10,800 nucleotides of DNA from TMED27 sp964351195 (lineage in GTDB: Bacteria > Pseudomonadota > Alphaproteobacteria > Micavibrionales > Micavibrionaceae). Shown here in pieces: positions 1-6,703 of this stretch. Location of the stretch: contig CAYGNI010000068.1 of NCBI GenBank assembly GCA_964351195.1, forward strand, positions 1 through 10,800, in the 5' to 3' direction. Made by a program: the position numbers and the translations under genes. A model generated the notes under the pieces. It was not told the DNA's origin. It did not search any database and saw only the letters and a program-made list of their open reading frames with translations. Positions within the stretch are counted from its first letter, which is position 1, and every line of letters begins with the position of its first letter.

Positions 1-5
1 TCTTT

Positions 6-38
6 TCGTCGGCTGTGTCAGTTGTGTATTAGAGACAT
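6..38 (+). other. Residual Nextera Read 1 adapter at contig end (artefact)
   Basis: Aligned without gaps to the 33-base Illumina Nextera Read 1 transposase adapter, these bases agree at 28 of 33 positions. Exact blocks are TCGTCGGC (6-13), GTCAG (17-21), TGTGTAT (23-29) and AGAGACA (31-37). All five differences are a t in the window (14, 16, 22, 30, 38). The adapter sequence is recalled from established knowledge of the kit. The match lies at the very start of the window and in the orientation expected when adapter precedes an insert. I infer untrimmed, error-containing adapter at a contig end. Bases 1-5 are then also probably not genomic. Confidence 0.88.
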
Positions 39-39
39 G

Positions 40-366
40 TGCGGGTTTGGGCGGCTTGAAGGGCTTTGGATGATTCCGGTGCTGCTGATTTTATTCCGTG
101 AGTTTCTGGTTTCGGGCTTGCGCGAATATCTGGGGCCGCACAACATACAGATGCCGGTAACGAAACTGGCGAAATGGAAAACCGCGAGTCAGATGTTTGC
201 GCTCGGTTTTTTGATATTGGCGCCGGTGCTGCCGTACATGCTTGAGACCGGGCAATGGTTGCTGGCGCTGTCCGCCGCGCTGACGCTTATCACCGGTTGG
301 GGGTATATGAAGGTGGGATTTGTCTTCATGAAAACTCAAGACGCCAAAACAAGCACCAGTAAATAA
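40..366 (+). CDS. pgsA: CDP-diacylglycerol--glycerol-3-phosphate 3-phosphatidyltransferase, C-terminal part
   Basis: This is the 3' end of phosphatidylglycerophosphate synthase, the inner-membrane enzyme that joins CDP-diacylglycerol to glycerol-3-phosphate in the first committed step of phosphatidylglycerol and cardiolipin synthesis. The visible part carries the family's C-terminal hallmarks: an IPVLLILFREFLVSGLRE segment, the LAKWKTASQMFALGF segment, and two further hydrophobic helices ending at TAA 364-366. The CDP-alcohol phosphotransferase motif (DG..AR..G...D) would lie upstream and is absent because the sequence starts inside the gene. The frame stays open to base 1, and a TTG at 22 could be taken as a start, but those codons lie in adapter-like sequence. 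Genuine protein resemblance starts at about base 40 (GRLEGLWMIP). Family assignment is secure; the gene is 5'-partial. Confidence 0.85.
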   Translation, partial: CGFGRLEGLWMIPVLLILFREFLVSGLREYLGPHNIQMPVTKLAKWKTASQMFALGFLILAPVLPYMLETGQWLLALSAALTLITGWGYMKVGFVFMKTQDAKTSTSK

Positions 367-404
367 ACACAGATTGTTTGGCGTGGGACTTTAAAATCCG
401 TGTT
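366..404. repeat. Imperfect inverted repeat between pgsA and pyrD
   Basis: The arms AACACAGATT (366-375) and AATCCGTGTT (395-404) pair at 9 of 10 positions around a 19-base spacer, starting at the last base of the pgsA stop codon. No T-run follows, so it is not a standard intrinsic terminator. It may be a weak terminator, an operator or the relic of a dispersed intergenic repeat. Confidence 0.3.
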
Positions 405-436
405 CATCGGGTTGAATATGTGCTTAAAAATGTAGG

Positions 437-1531
437 ATGTGTGATATTTATCCGCTAATTCGTCCGTTATTATTTTGTATGGACCCGGAAGCCGCGCACG
501 GCTTTACGCTCCGGGTGATGAAGGCTGGCGTTATGCCGGGGGCGAAGGCCGTGCATGATCCCGCGTTGGAGCAATCGCTTTGGGGGCTTAAATTCCCCAA
601 TCCGGTCGGATTATCGGCGGGATTTGATAAGAATGCGGAAGTGATTGGCGCGTCTTTCAAGATGGGCTTTGGCTTTGTGGAAGCGGGGACAGTGACGCCG
701 AAGCCTCAGGCGGGTAATCCGAAGCCGCGTATTTTCCGCGATGTTCCCAACGAAGCTGTGATTAACCGCATGGGCTTTCCGAATGAAGGGATGAGCGCCT
801 TTAAAGCCAATCTGGAGGCTTTCCTGAATGGGCGCAAAAGACCTTCGGGTGTTGTCGGCATTAATATCGGCATGAATAAGACCCAGACCACGCCGGTGAA
901 GGATTATGAGACACTGATTAAGATGCTGGCGCCGATGGCGGATTACCTAACGATCAATATCTCCTCCCCCAATACGCCGGGGCTACGTGATTTGCAGCGC
1001 AGGGAGCCGCTTTTGGAGCTTTTGATGGCGGTGAAAGATGCGCGCGCGAAAGCATGCCGCGTCAGCCCGCCGCCGCTTTTGGTGAAATTTGCGCCTGATC
1101 TGGATGAAGCGCAAATTGAAGAGTTGGCGATGAGCGTGCTGGAGGCCGATATTGACGGCATTATCCTGACCAATACGACGTTGGAGCGCCCCAAGGAGCT
1201 TTCGGACTCCTTTGCTGCGCAGCCGGGGGGATTAAGCGGAAAACCGCTTAGGGACAAGGCTACAAACGTTATTCGTCAGTTTTATCAGATCACGGAAGGC
1301 AAGCTTCCGATTATTGGCGTTGGCGGGATTTCCAGCGCGGATGATGCTTATGCCAAGATCAAAGCCGGGGCCAGTCTGGTGCAGATCTATAGCGGACTGA
1401 TCTATAAAGGCCCAATTGTCGTAAAACATATTAACCAGGGGCTTTTGGGGCATTTAAAAGCAGATGGGTATGCGCATATTCGTGATGCGGTCGGGGTTGA
1501 TGCCGTTGGGGTAAATACCAATGGCACGTAA
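437..1531 (+). CDS. pyrD: Dihydroorotate dehydrogenase (quinone), class 2
   Basis: PyrD oxidises dihydroorotate to orotate in de novo pyrimidine synthesis, using FMN and passing electrons to membrane quinone. The 364 residues suit the class 2 family. The N-terminal YPLIRPLLFCMDPEAAH segment is the class 2 membrane-associating helix region. AGFDKN (61-66), INRMGFPNEG (109-118) and VGINIGMNK (140-148) are FMN and substrate-binding motifs. NISSPNTPGLR (174-184) carries the catalytic serine, Ser177, matching Ser175 of the E. coli enzyme; class 1 enzymes have cysteine there. Later motifs are ILTNTT, GGLSGKPL and the phosphate-binding GVGGISSADDA. The ATG at 437 gives the expected MxxxYPLIRP start; the Shine-Dalgarno sequence is weak. 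The 3' end overlaps the next gene by 11 bases, suggesting co-transcription. Nothing abnormal was seen. Confidence 0.96.
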   Translation: MCDIYPLIRPLLFCMDPEAAHGFTLRVMKAGVMPGAKAVHDPALEQSLWGLKFPNPVGLSAGFDKNAEVIGASFKMGFGFVEAGTVTPKPQAGNPKPRIFRDVPNEAVINRMGFPNEGMSAFKANLEAFLNGRKRPSGVVGINIGMNKTQTTPVKDYETLIKMLAPMADYLTINISSPNTPGLRDLQRREPLLELLMAVKDARAKACRVSPPPLLVKFAPDLDEAQIEELAMSVLEADIDGIILTNTTLERPKELSDSFAAQPGGLSGKPLRDKATNVIRQFYQITEGKLPIIGVGGISSADDAYAKIKAGASLVQIYSGLIYKGPIVVKHINQGLLGHLKADGYAHIRDAVGVDAVGVNTNGT

Positions 1532-2816
1532 CCCCGGCGCATACACAATACGCATACCCCGCAAGGCGCTCCTCTCCCTTGGAATTTTTGCGAGCGTGGC
1601 TGCGGTGACATTTTTGTCGTTTATATCCCTGCCGCTCGCGATTGTGAGTTTTGGGTTCATAAGCGTGGGCATCATGATTTTTCATGAGCGCGTGCAACGA
1701 CAATTTTGGGAGCAAGCCATAGAGTTTAAGCTCAAAAAATTTGCGGAGCAGCAGGATGTGCTCAAGGATATGATTGAACGTCAAAGTGACGAGATCAAAA
1801 ACCTGAATCGTAAATCCAGCGGCAATCCTTTTGAGGGGCCGAAAGCTGATGGCGGCCGGCCGGCGGCTGTGACGCGCCATGCCACGACTTATGAGGCGTT
1901 AAAGCAGGGCGGCGCGGCGGATCGTTCGCGTGATGAGGCTTTGCGCGCAGTGAGGCCCCTAAGTGCGTCGAAAGGCCAGATTGTAAAGCCGCTTTCTCCC
2001 GCCTATGTGCAGTCTTTGCCCGATGACGGTGATGCGCTGAGCGATATGGTGGTGGGGGAATTGCTAGGTCATGCTCTTAGCAGCCAGCGCGTGGATGTAT
2101 TTTTGCAACCCATAGCCCGCCTACCCCAGCGCAAACGGCGCTTTTATGAGATTTTTGCGCGGGTGCGCGCCAAGCCCGGTGTTTATATTCCCGCCGGGCG
2201 GTATAAAAACCTCGCGGAGCAAGACGGCGTGATGCCGGATATTGATACGCTTTTGCTGGATCAGTGTTTGAGCATCTTCAAGCATACGGCGCAGATGGAA
2301 GACGCACCGCCGTTTTTTATGAACATCACGCGTGAGACACTAAAGAATCCTGCGTTTATGGGGAAGCTTTTGGCGTTTTTACCCAAAAACAGAGATTTGG
2401 CCTCGCGGCTTGTGTTTGAAATTCGTCACGAGGACTTTCTGGAGATGCCGATCCCGCATCTGAAGATTGTTGGTGCGCTGGGCAAGCTCGGCATTCGTTT
2501 TTCACTCGATCACGTGATGAGTCTGGATATTGATGTGCCGGATTTGCAGCGCTTTAATGTGCGGTTTGTGAAGGCGCCGGTGCAGATGTTTTTGAATGCG
2601 AAGTCTTCGGAAAAAGAGAGTAGCCGGATCTGGAAATATAAACGCTTGCTTGAAGGCAATGGGATTGGTCTTATTGTTGAAAAGATTGAAAAGGAGCGTG
2701 AGATGCGTGAGCTGCTCGATTTCGAAATTCACTACGGGCAAGGGTTTTTATTCGGTCGCCCGGATGTTCAAGGGGCTTATGAGCCAGAGTTCCAGCGGAA
2801 GGCTTTGAAGGGATGA
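1521..2816 (+). CDS. Membrane-anchored degenerate EAL-domain protein, TipF-like
   Basis: The protein has two hydrophobic segments (about 17-35 and 38-55), a charged probable coiled coil (about 58-97), a low-complexity linker (about 98-175) and a C-terminal EAL-type domain (about 180-425). Of the residues used by c-di-GMP phosphodiesterases, it keeps Glu210 (EIFAR in place of EALxR), Asn268, Glu300, Asp330, Lys351, Glu387 and Gln407 (YGQGFLFG). The DDFGTG motif has become LDHVMS, and KID has become KAP, which removes a metal-binding aspartate. Established knowledge: Caulobacter TipF has this layout (TM helices, coiled coil, degenerate EAL), binds c-di-GMP and helps position the flagellum. I infer a c-di-GMP receptor or scaffold rather than an enzyme. 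It overlaps pyrD by 11 bases and the HAD gene by 4 (ATGA). The tipF name is not assigned because no other flagellar gene is in view. Confidence 0.8.
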   Translation: MARNPGAYTIRIPRKALLSLGIFASVAAVTFLSFISLPLAIVSFGFISVGIMIFHERVQRQFWEQAIEFKLKKFAEQQDVLKDMIERQSDEIKNLNRKSSGNPFEGPKADGGRPAAVTRHATTYEALKQGGAADRSRDEALRAVRPLSASKGQIVKPLSPAYVQSLPDDGDALSDMVVGELLGHALSSQRVDVFLQPIARLPQRKRRFYEIFARVRAKPGVYIPAGRYKNLAEQDGVMPDIDTLLLDQCLSIFKHTAQMEDAPPFFMNITRETLKNPAFMGKLLAFLPKNRDLASRLVFEIRHEDFLEMPIPHLKIVGALGKLGIRFSLDHVMSLDIDVPDLQRFNVRFVKAPVQMFLNAKSSEKESSRIWKYKRLLEGNGIGLIVEKIEKEREMRELLDFEIHYGQGFLFGRPDVQGAYEPEFQRKALKG

Positions 2817-3649
2817 GCACCCCTCTTCTTTCCGGCCTAAGTGAGATTTCCGATAATTATGATGCTTTTATCCTGGATATTTTCGGGGTAATCCATGACG
2901 GACTGCGGCCTTTTGCCGGGACGCTTGATTGTCTGACGCATCTGCGGGCGGCGGGGAAGCGGGTGTGTTTGCTCTCTAACTCGCCGCGCCGGGCAAGCGG
3001 GGCGGCGGCACAGATGGAGAGCATGGGAATTGGCCGGGATCTTTATGATCATATCGTCACATCCGGTGAAGCGACCTATGAGGCCTTGCGCAGCCGCGGC
3101 GATGCGATGGGTGATGATTGCTGGTTTATCGGCACGGCGATGGTGAGTGAGATTTTGGAGGGCCAAGATTTAAATCTCGTCAACGGGCCGGAGGATGCGA
3201 GCTTTATCCTGAACTCTATTCCCGGAACGGAGGCCAGCGCCGTTGAGGTGTTGAAGGCGCAGCTGCAAGTGGCAGCGGATAATGGATTGCCGATGATCTG
3301 CGCGAACCCCGATATGGTGGTGAATATCGGCAACACGCAGCATGAATGTGCGGGCACTTTTGCCAAAATATACGAGGATATGGGCGGGCGTGTGACCTAT
3401 CACGGTAAGCCTTATGCGCCTGTTTATGAGCGGTGTTATGATTTGCTGGGGCACCCGGATAAGGCGCGGCTGTGCGCCGTGGGGGATAGTTTTCACACCG
3501 ACATTGCTGGCGCAAGGGCCTTTGGCATTGATAGCGTGATGAATTTGGTGGGGATTCACTGGGAGGAAGCCGAAGATATCGGGACAGAACGGTTACTGGA
3601 GCAGCAGGCACATATTCCCACATATCTCATAAGCGGCTTTGCGTGGTGA
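2813..3649 (+). CDS. HAD-superfamily IIA hydrolase, TIGR01459 type
   Basis: This is a cytosolic haloacid-dehalogenase-fold protein of 278 residues resembling the TIGR01459 group (HAD-SF-IIA-hyp4), whose substrate is unknown. Motif I is FILDIFGVIHDG (19-30), with nucleophile Asp22. The usual DxD second aspartate is Phe24; as far as I recall a bulky residue (often Trp) is normal there in this group. Motif II is LLSNSP with Ser55, motif III has Lys199 in YHGKPYAPVYERC, and motif IV is VGDSFHTDIAGARAFG (about 223-238), which completes the Mg-binding site. The class IIA cap domain occupies the middle. Start ATG 2813 overlaps the previous stop as ATGA, so the two are probably translationally coupled. 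It is probably the last gene of this run, as the next gene lies on the opposite strand. Confidence 0.88.
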   Translation: MSTPLLSGLSEISDNYDAFILDIFGVIHDGLRPFAGTLDCLTHLRAAGKRVCLLSNSPRRASGAAAQMESMGIGRDLYDHIVTSGEATYEALRSRGDAMGDDCWFIGTAMVSEILEGQDLNLVNGPEDASFILNSIPGTEASAVEVLKAQLQVAADNGLPMICANPDMVVNIGNTQHECAGTFAKIYEDMGGRVTYHGKPYAPVYERCYDLLGHPDKARLCAVGDSFHTDIAGARAFGIDSVMNLVGIHWEEAEDIGTERLLEQQAHIPTYLISGFAW

Positions 3650-3669
3650 TTACTGGGAAATATTGTCGG

Positions 3670-3687
3670 CCCGCACTTTTGTGCGGG
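3670..3687. terminator. Possible hairpin terminator between convergent genes
   Basis: A perfect 7-bp stem, CCCGCAC (3670-3676) and GTGCGGG (3681-3687), closes a TTTT loop 20 bases past the HAD stop codon. It lies between two convergent genes, where a bidirectional terminator would be expected. Neither side has a clear T-tract, so efficient intrinsic termination is uncertain. Confidence 0.4.
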
Positions 3688-3736
3688 GATACAGTGATAA
3701 TATATCCAGATACTTTCACAAAGCTCGCCCAATAAG

Positions 3737-3994
3737 CTATCCTATAGGAGGAGGTGGTGGTTTTGCGGCAGGTCGCTGTGAATTGCAAGTGTCGCTGTCT
3801 GGACTTTCCAGATAATGTGTTTTAACTCCGGTTTGAGTGATTATTAAATCTTCTGAAGTTATTGGAGGATCAAAAGCTACAATTTTAAACTCTTCAACAA
3901 CTCCTATGAGCTGTCCGGTTTTGCCAAATAAACGCGATTCTTTTTGCGCAATGCAAACTGTATCTCCTATGTTGAAACTTTTATCATCTGCCAT
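3737..3994 (-). CDS. Small KOW/SH3-like protein of unknown function with proline-rich tail
   Basis: An 85-residue protein on the minus strand. ATG 3994-3992 is preceded by a good Shine-Dalgarno sequence (AGAGGTG, a few bases upstream on the minus strand), which supports real translation. Residues 8-33 (NIGDTVCIAQKESRLFGKTG and after) have the glycine/hydrophobic pattern of a KOW or SH3-like barrel, a fold often found in RNA- or protein-binding modules. There is an acidic PPITSEDLII section (43-52) and THYLESPDSD (59-68). The tail is low-complexity and ends with five consecutive prolines (79-83) before IG. Pentaproline generally needs EF-P for efficient translation. No signal peptide or membrane segment was seen. 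It is convergent to the HAD gene and divergent from yejA. The function is not recognised; the KOW-like reading is an inference from pattern only. Confidence 0.65.
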   Translation of the reverse strand: MADDKSFNIGDTVCIAQKESRLFGKTGQLIGVVEEFKIVAFDPPITSEDLIITQTGVKTHYLESPDSDTCNSQRPAAKPPPPPIG

Positions 3995-4034
3995 TTCACA
4001 CCTCTTTGTTTTTATGCATCCATTCTAACCCCAT

Positions 4035-4059
4035 ATTTATTAATGTTATGTTAATAAAT
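4035..4059. promoter_or_regulatory. Perfect 9-bp AT-rich inverted repeat in the divergent promoter region
   Basis: ATTTATTAA (4035-4043) and TTAATAAAT (4051-4059) are perfect reverse complements separated by TGTTATG. They lie in the 106-base gap between the minus-strand small gene and yejA, about 40 bases from each start codon. Placement and symmetry suit a binding site for a dimeric regulator acting on one or both genes. I could not pick a convincing -35/-10 pair for either gene, and simple AT-rich symmetry can arise by chance. Confidence 0.4.
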
Positions 4060-4100
4060 TACGCTTTGCGTTTGCTCGTCCAGGCTTGTAAAACGAAGAC

Positions 4101-5909
4101 ATGCGATATTTTATTTTATTTACACTTTTGGTTTTTCCGTTTGTTTCCTATGCCCAAGAGGCTGCCGGGCCGCAGCACGCTATTGCGCTGCACGGCACGC
4201 CGAAATACGGGCCGGATTTTACGCATCTGGATTACGTGAACCCGGATGCCCCCAAAGGCGGCACGCTCAAGCTGGGGACTGTGGGGTCATTCGATTCTTT
4301 GAACCCGTTGATCGTGAAAGGTACACCGGCAGCAGGGATGAACTTCATTCGTTCGGGATTTGTGTATCAAAGCCTGATGCAAAATAGCTGGGATGAGCCG
4401 TTCACACTGTACGGGATTCTGGCCGAAAGCATTGAGGTGGGGCCGGAGCGTGACTGGGTTGCGTTCACATTACGCCCGGAAGCGAAGTGGAGCGACGGTA
4501 AACCCGTCACGGCGCAGGATGTTGTGTGGACATTCAATACCATTCTTGAAAAGGGGCAGCCGTTTTTCAAGGCGTATTACGGGGATGTTGAAAGCGTTGT
4601 GGCCGAAAGCGAGCGGCGCGTTAAATTCACTTTCCGTGTGAAGGGGAATGCCGAGCTGCCGCTTATTGTTGCGGAGATGGTTGTTTTGCCCAAGCATTTT
4701 TGGGACGGCAAAGAGTTCGACAAGTCTTCACTTGAGCCTCCTTTGGGTAGTGGGCCTTATAAAGTCGGCAAAGTGGATAGCGGGCGATCGATTGAATATG
4801 TGCGTGATCCGAATTGGTGGGGTAAAGATTTGCCGTTCTTTAAGGGTTTCTATAATTTCGATACGATACGATACGATTATTACCGTGATTCCAACGTCGC
4901 GTTGGAAGCTTTCCTCAGCGGAGAGTTCGATGTGCAGCTTGAGAACACAGCCAAGCTTTGGGAGACGGCGTATGACGTTCCGGCGGTGGCTGACGGGCGG
5001 TTGATCAAAGAAGAGATTGAAAACTCACGCCCCGCAGGGATGCAGGGATTTGTCTATAATATCCGGCGCGATCTATTTAAAGATGTGGCTGTGCGTGAGG
5101 CGCTCAACTATGCGTTTGATTTTGAATGGTCAAACAAGCAGTTTGCGTTTGGCGATTATGTGCGCACGGATAGCTATTACGAGAATTCGGAGCTGGCATC
5201 TTCCGGCTTGCCCGAGGGTGAGGAACTTGCGTTGCTCGAGCGGTTGAAGGCGGCGCATCCGAATGCCATTCCCGAAGAAGTTTTCACGGACGTTTACAAG
5301 AACCCTGTTACTGACGGATCTGGAAGCAACCGCGAGAGTCTGCGGATTGCGACGAAGATTTTGGATGAAGCCGGGTGGGTTTTGGGCGCGGACGGCGTGC
5401 GCGCGAAAAACGGGGTGCGGCTGGAGTTTGAAATTCTGGATGCTAATCCGCAATTTGAGCGTTGGGTCTTGCCCTTTGTTAAGAATCTGCAGCGCATTGG
5501 CGTTAAGGCCAATTTCCGCGTTGTTGATTCCGCACAATACCAAAACCGTATGAACGCGTTTGATTTTGATATGACGGTTGGCGCATTCGGTCAGTCGGAT
5601 TCTCCGGGCAATGAACAACGCGATTTCTGGGGTTCGGAGAAAGCCGCTATGGAAGGTTCACGCAATTATATTGGCATTCAAAACCCGGCGATTGATCAGA
5701 TTATTGAGGAGTTGATTCAAGCGGATTCACGCGAAAGTTTGGTGACGCATGTGCGCGCGCTGGACCGCATCTTGCTGCAGGGGCATTATGTGATTCCGAT
5801 GTGGCATTATAATAAGTGGCGCATTGCGCGCTGGGCGAAGATTCAGCGGCCCGACACTCTGTCGGGGATTAGTCCTTTGATCAGCGATACATGGTGGGTG
5901 GCGCCGTAA
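4101..5909 (+). CDS. yejA: Periplasmic peptide-binding protein of ABC importer, YejA-like
   Basis: YejA is the extracytoplasmic substrate-binding protein (SBP family 5) of the YejABEF importer, which in enterobacteria takes up oligopeptides and microcin C. Residues 1-18 are a signal peptide (short positive start, hydrophobic core, SYA before Q19), predicting export by Sec and release into the periplasm. The mature N-terminus has the YejA pattern: HAIALHGTPKYGPDFTHLDY, then NPDAPKGG. WSDGKPVTAQDVVWTF (130-145) is a typical family 5 motif. The 602 residues match the roughly 600 of E. coli YejA, so the protein looks full length. ATG 4101 is chosen because it directly begins the signal peptide. 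The partner permeases are 2.5 kb downstream rather than adjacent. The stop codon overlaps the kdsB-like start (TAATG). Confidence 0.92.
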   Translation: MRYFILFTLLVFPFVSYAQEAAGPQHAIALHGTPKYGPDFTHLDYVNPDAPKGGTLKLGTVGSFDSLNPLIVKGTPAAGMNFIRSGFVYQSLMQNSWDEPFTLYGILAESIEVGPERDWVAFTLRPEAKWSDGKPVTAQDVVWTFNTILEKGQPFFKAYYGDVESVVAESERRVKFTFRVKGNAELPLIVAEMVVLPKHFWDGKEFDKSSLEPPLGSGPYKVGKVDSGRSIEYVRDPNWWGKDLPFFKGFYNFDTIRYDYYRDSNVALEAFLSGEFDVQLENTAKLWETAYDVPAVADGRLIKEEIENSRPAGMQGFVYNIRRDLFKDVAVREALNYAFDFEWSNKQFAFGDYVRTDSYYENSELASSGLPEGEELALLERLKAAHPNAIPEEVFTDVYKNPVTDGSGSNRESLRIATKILDEAGWVLGADGVRAKNGVRLEFEILDANPQFERWVLPFVKNLQRIGVKANFRVVDSAQYQNRMNAFDFDMTVGAFGQSDSPGNEQRDFWGSEKAAMEGSRNYIGIQNPAIDQIIEELIQADSRESLVTHVRALDRILLQGHYVIPMWHYNKWRIARWAKIQRPDTLSGISPLISDTWWVAP

Positions 5910-6697
5910 TGCGGGTTGCGATTGCTATACCTGCGCGTTACGGGTCGACGCGCTTTCCGGGCAAGCCTTTGGCCAAGATCGGCGGGCAAAGCATGCTGAG
6001 CCGTGTTGTTGCTCTTGCGCGGGATGTGGCGGAGAGCCTTGAAGGCGTTGATGTTTTCGTGACAACCGAGGATCAGCGCATTGCGGATCATGCCGGCGAG
6101 ATCGGCGTGGAATGCGTGATGACGCCGGATGATTGCCCGACAGGATCGGACCGGGTTTTGGCGGCGCTTAAGCTGCGCGGGGATTTGCCCGACTTTGTTT
6201 TGAACCTGCAAGGCGATGCGCCGTTTACGCCGCCACAGGCGCTCAAGGCCATTCTTGAGGCTTTTAAAGCCAATCCGGAGGCGCAGGTGGTCACGCCTGT
6301 TCATCGTTTACGCTGGGATGATCTGGATCGTTTGCGCGAAGCAAAAAAAGCCACGCCGTTTAGCGGCACGACAGCTGTAATTGATGGCGATGGGCGAGCA
6401 CTCTGGTTTTCGAAAAACATCCTGCCCGCCATTCGCAAGGAAGATGAATTGCGGGGTGCAGGGGAGCTTTCACCAGTGTATCAGCATATGGGGCTTTACG
6501 GGTATCGCTGCGATATTCTGGAGCGATTTTGCGCCCTGCCCCAAGGTGTTTATGAGAAGCTGGAGGGGCTTGAACAATTACGTATGATCGAGAACGGCAT
6601 TGTGGTCAGCACGGTTGAAATCGCGCTGGATGCCGGGCAGATGCAATCGGGGATCGATACGCCCGAAGACTTAGTACGGGCCGAGGCATTGTTGTAG
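5909..6697 (+). CDS. kdsB: 3-deoxy-manno-octulosonate cytidylyltransferase (CMP-Kdo synthetase), variant
   Basis: KdsB-family enzymes activate Kdo with CTP to give CMP-Kdo for lipopolysaccharide core assembly in the cytosol. The 262-residue protein from ATG 5909 opens with IPARYGSTRFPGKPL (7-21), the nucleotide-binding signature. It also has TGSDRVL (78-84), NLQGDAP (99-105) with the Mg-binding Asp103, ALWFSKNILPAIRKED, QHMGLYGYR and LEGLEQLR. ATG 5909 is preferred over in-frame ATG 5891 because it forms TAATG with the yejA stop, follows a GGTGGGTGG ribosome-binding stretch and starts at the family's usual MRVAIAIPAR. Oddities: the common QGDEP is QGDAP, and the common HxSGTDR is CPTGSDR. I think it is an alphaproteobacterial KdsB variant, but a related sugar-acid substrate is possible. 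Coupling to yejA suggests shared transcription. Confidence 0.85.
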   Translation: MRVAIAIPARYGSTRFPGKPLAKIGGQSMLSRVVALARDVAESLEGVDVFVTTEDQRIADHAGEIGVECVMTPDDCPTGSDRVLAALKLRGDLPDFVLNLQGDAPFTPPQALKAILEAFKANPEAQVVTPVHRLRWDDLDRLREAKKATPFSGTTAVIDGDGRALWFSKNILPAIRKEDELRGAGELSPVYQHMGLYGYRCDILERFCALPQGVYEKLEGLEQLRMIENGIVVSTVEIALDAGQMQSGIDTPEDLVRAEALL

Positions 6698-6703
6698 TTT
6701 TAA

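Noticed and set aside
22..39. TTG at 22 as a real start codon for a 114-residue protein
   Set aside because: The codons lie in adapter-like sequence, and the protein resembles only the C-terminal part of PgsA, so the true start is upstream of the contig.
1431..1880. 149-codon minus-strand open frame
   Set aside because: It lies across the pyrD end and the EAL-protein start, both strongly supported on the + strand; its product is Arg/His/Pro-rich with no recognisable motif.
3747..3761. Shine-Dalgarno-like AGGAGGAGGTGG on the + strand
   Set aside because: It is the reverse complement of the minus-strand gene's proline codons, and no + strand reading frame of substance follows.
5130..5618. 162-codon minus-strand open frame
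   Set aside because: It is antisense to the well-supported yejA coding sequence and has no family resemblance.
5891..5908. Upstream ATG 5891 as the kdsB start
   Set aside because: It would add six residues not typical of KdsB and overlap the yejA end by 19 bases, whereas ATG 5909 forms TAATG after a ribosome-binding stretch.
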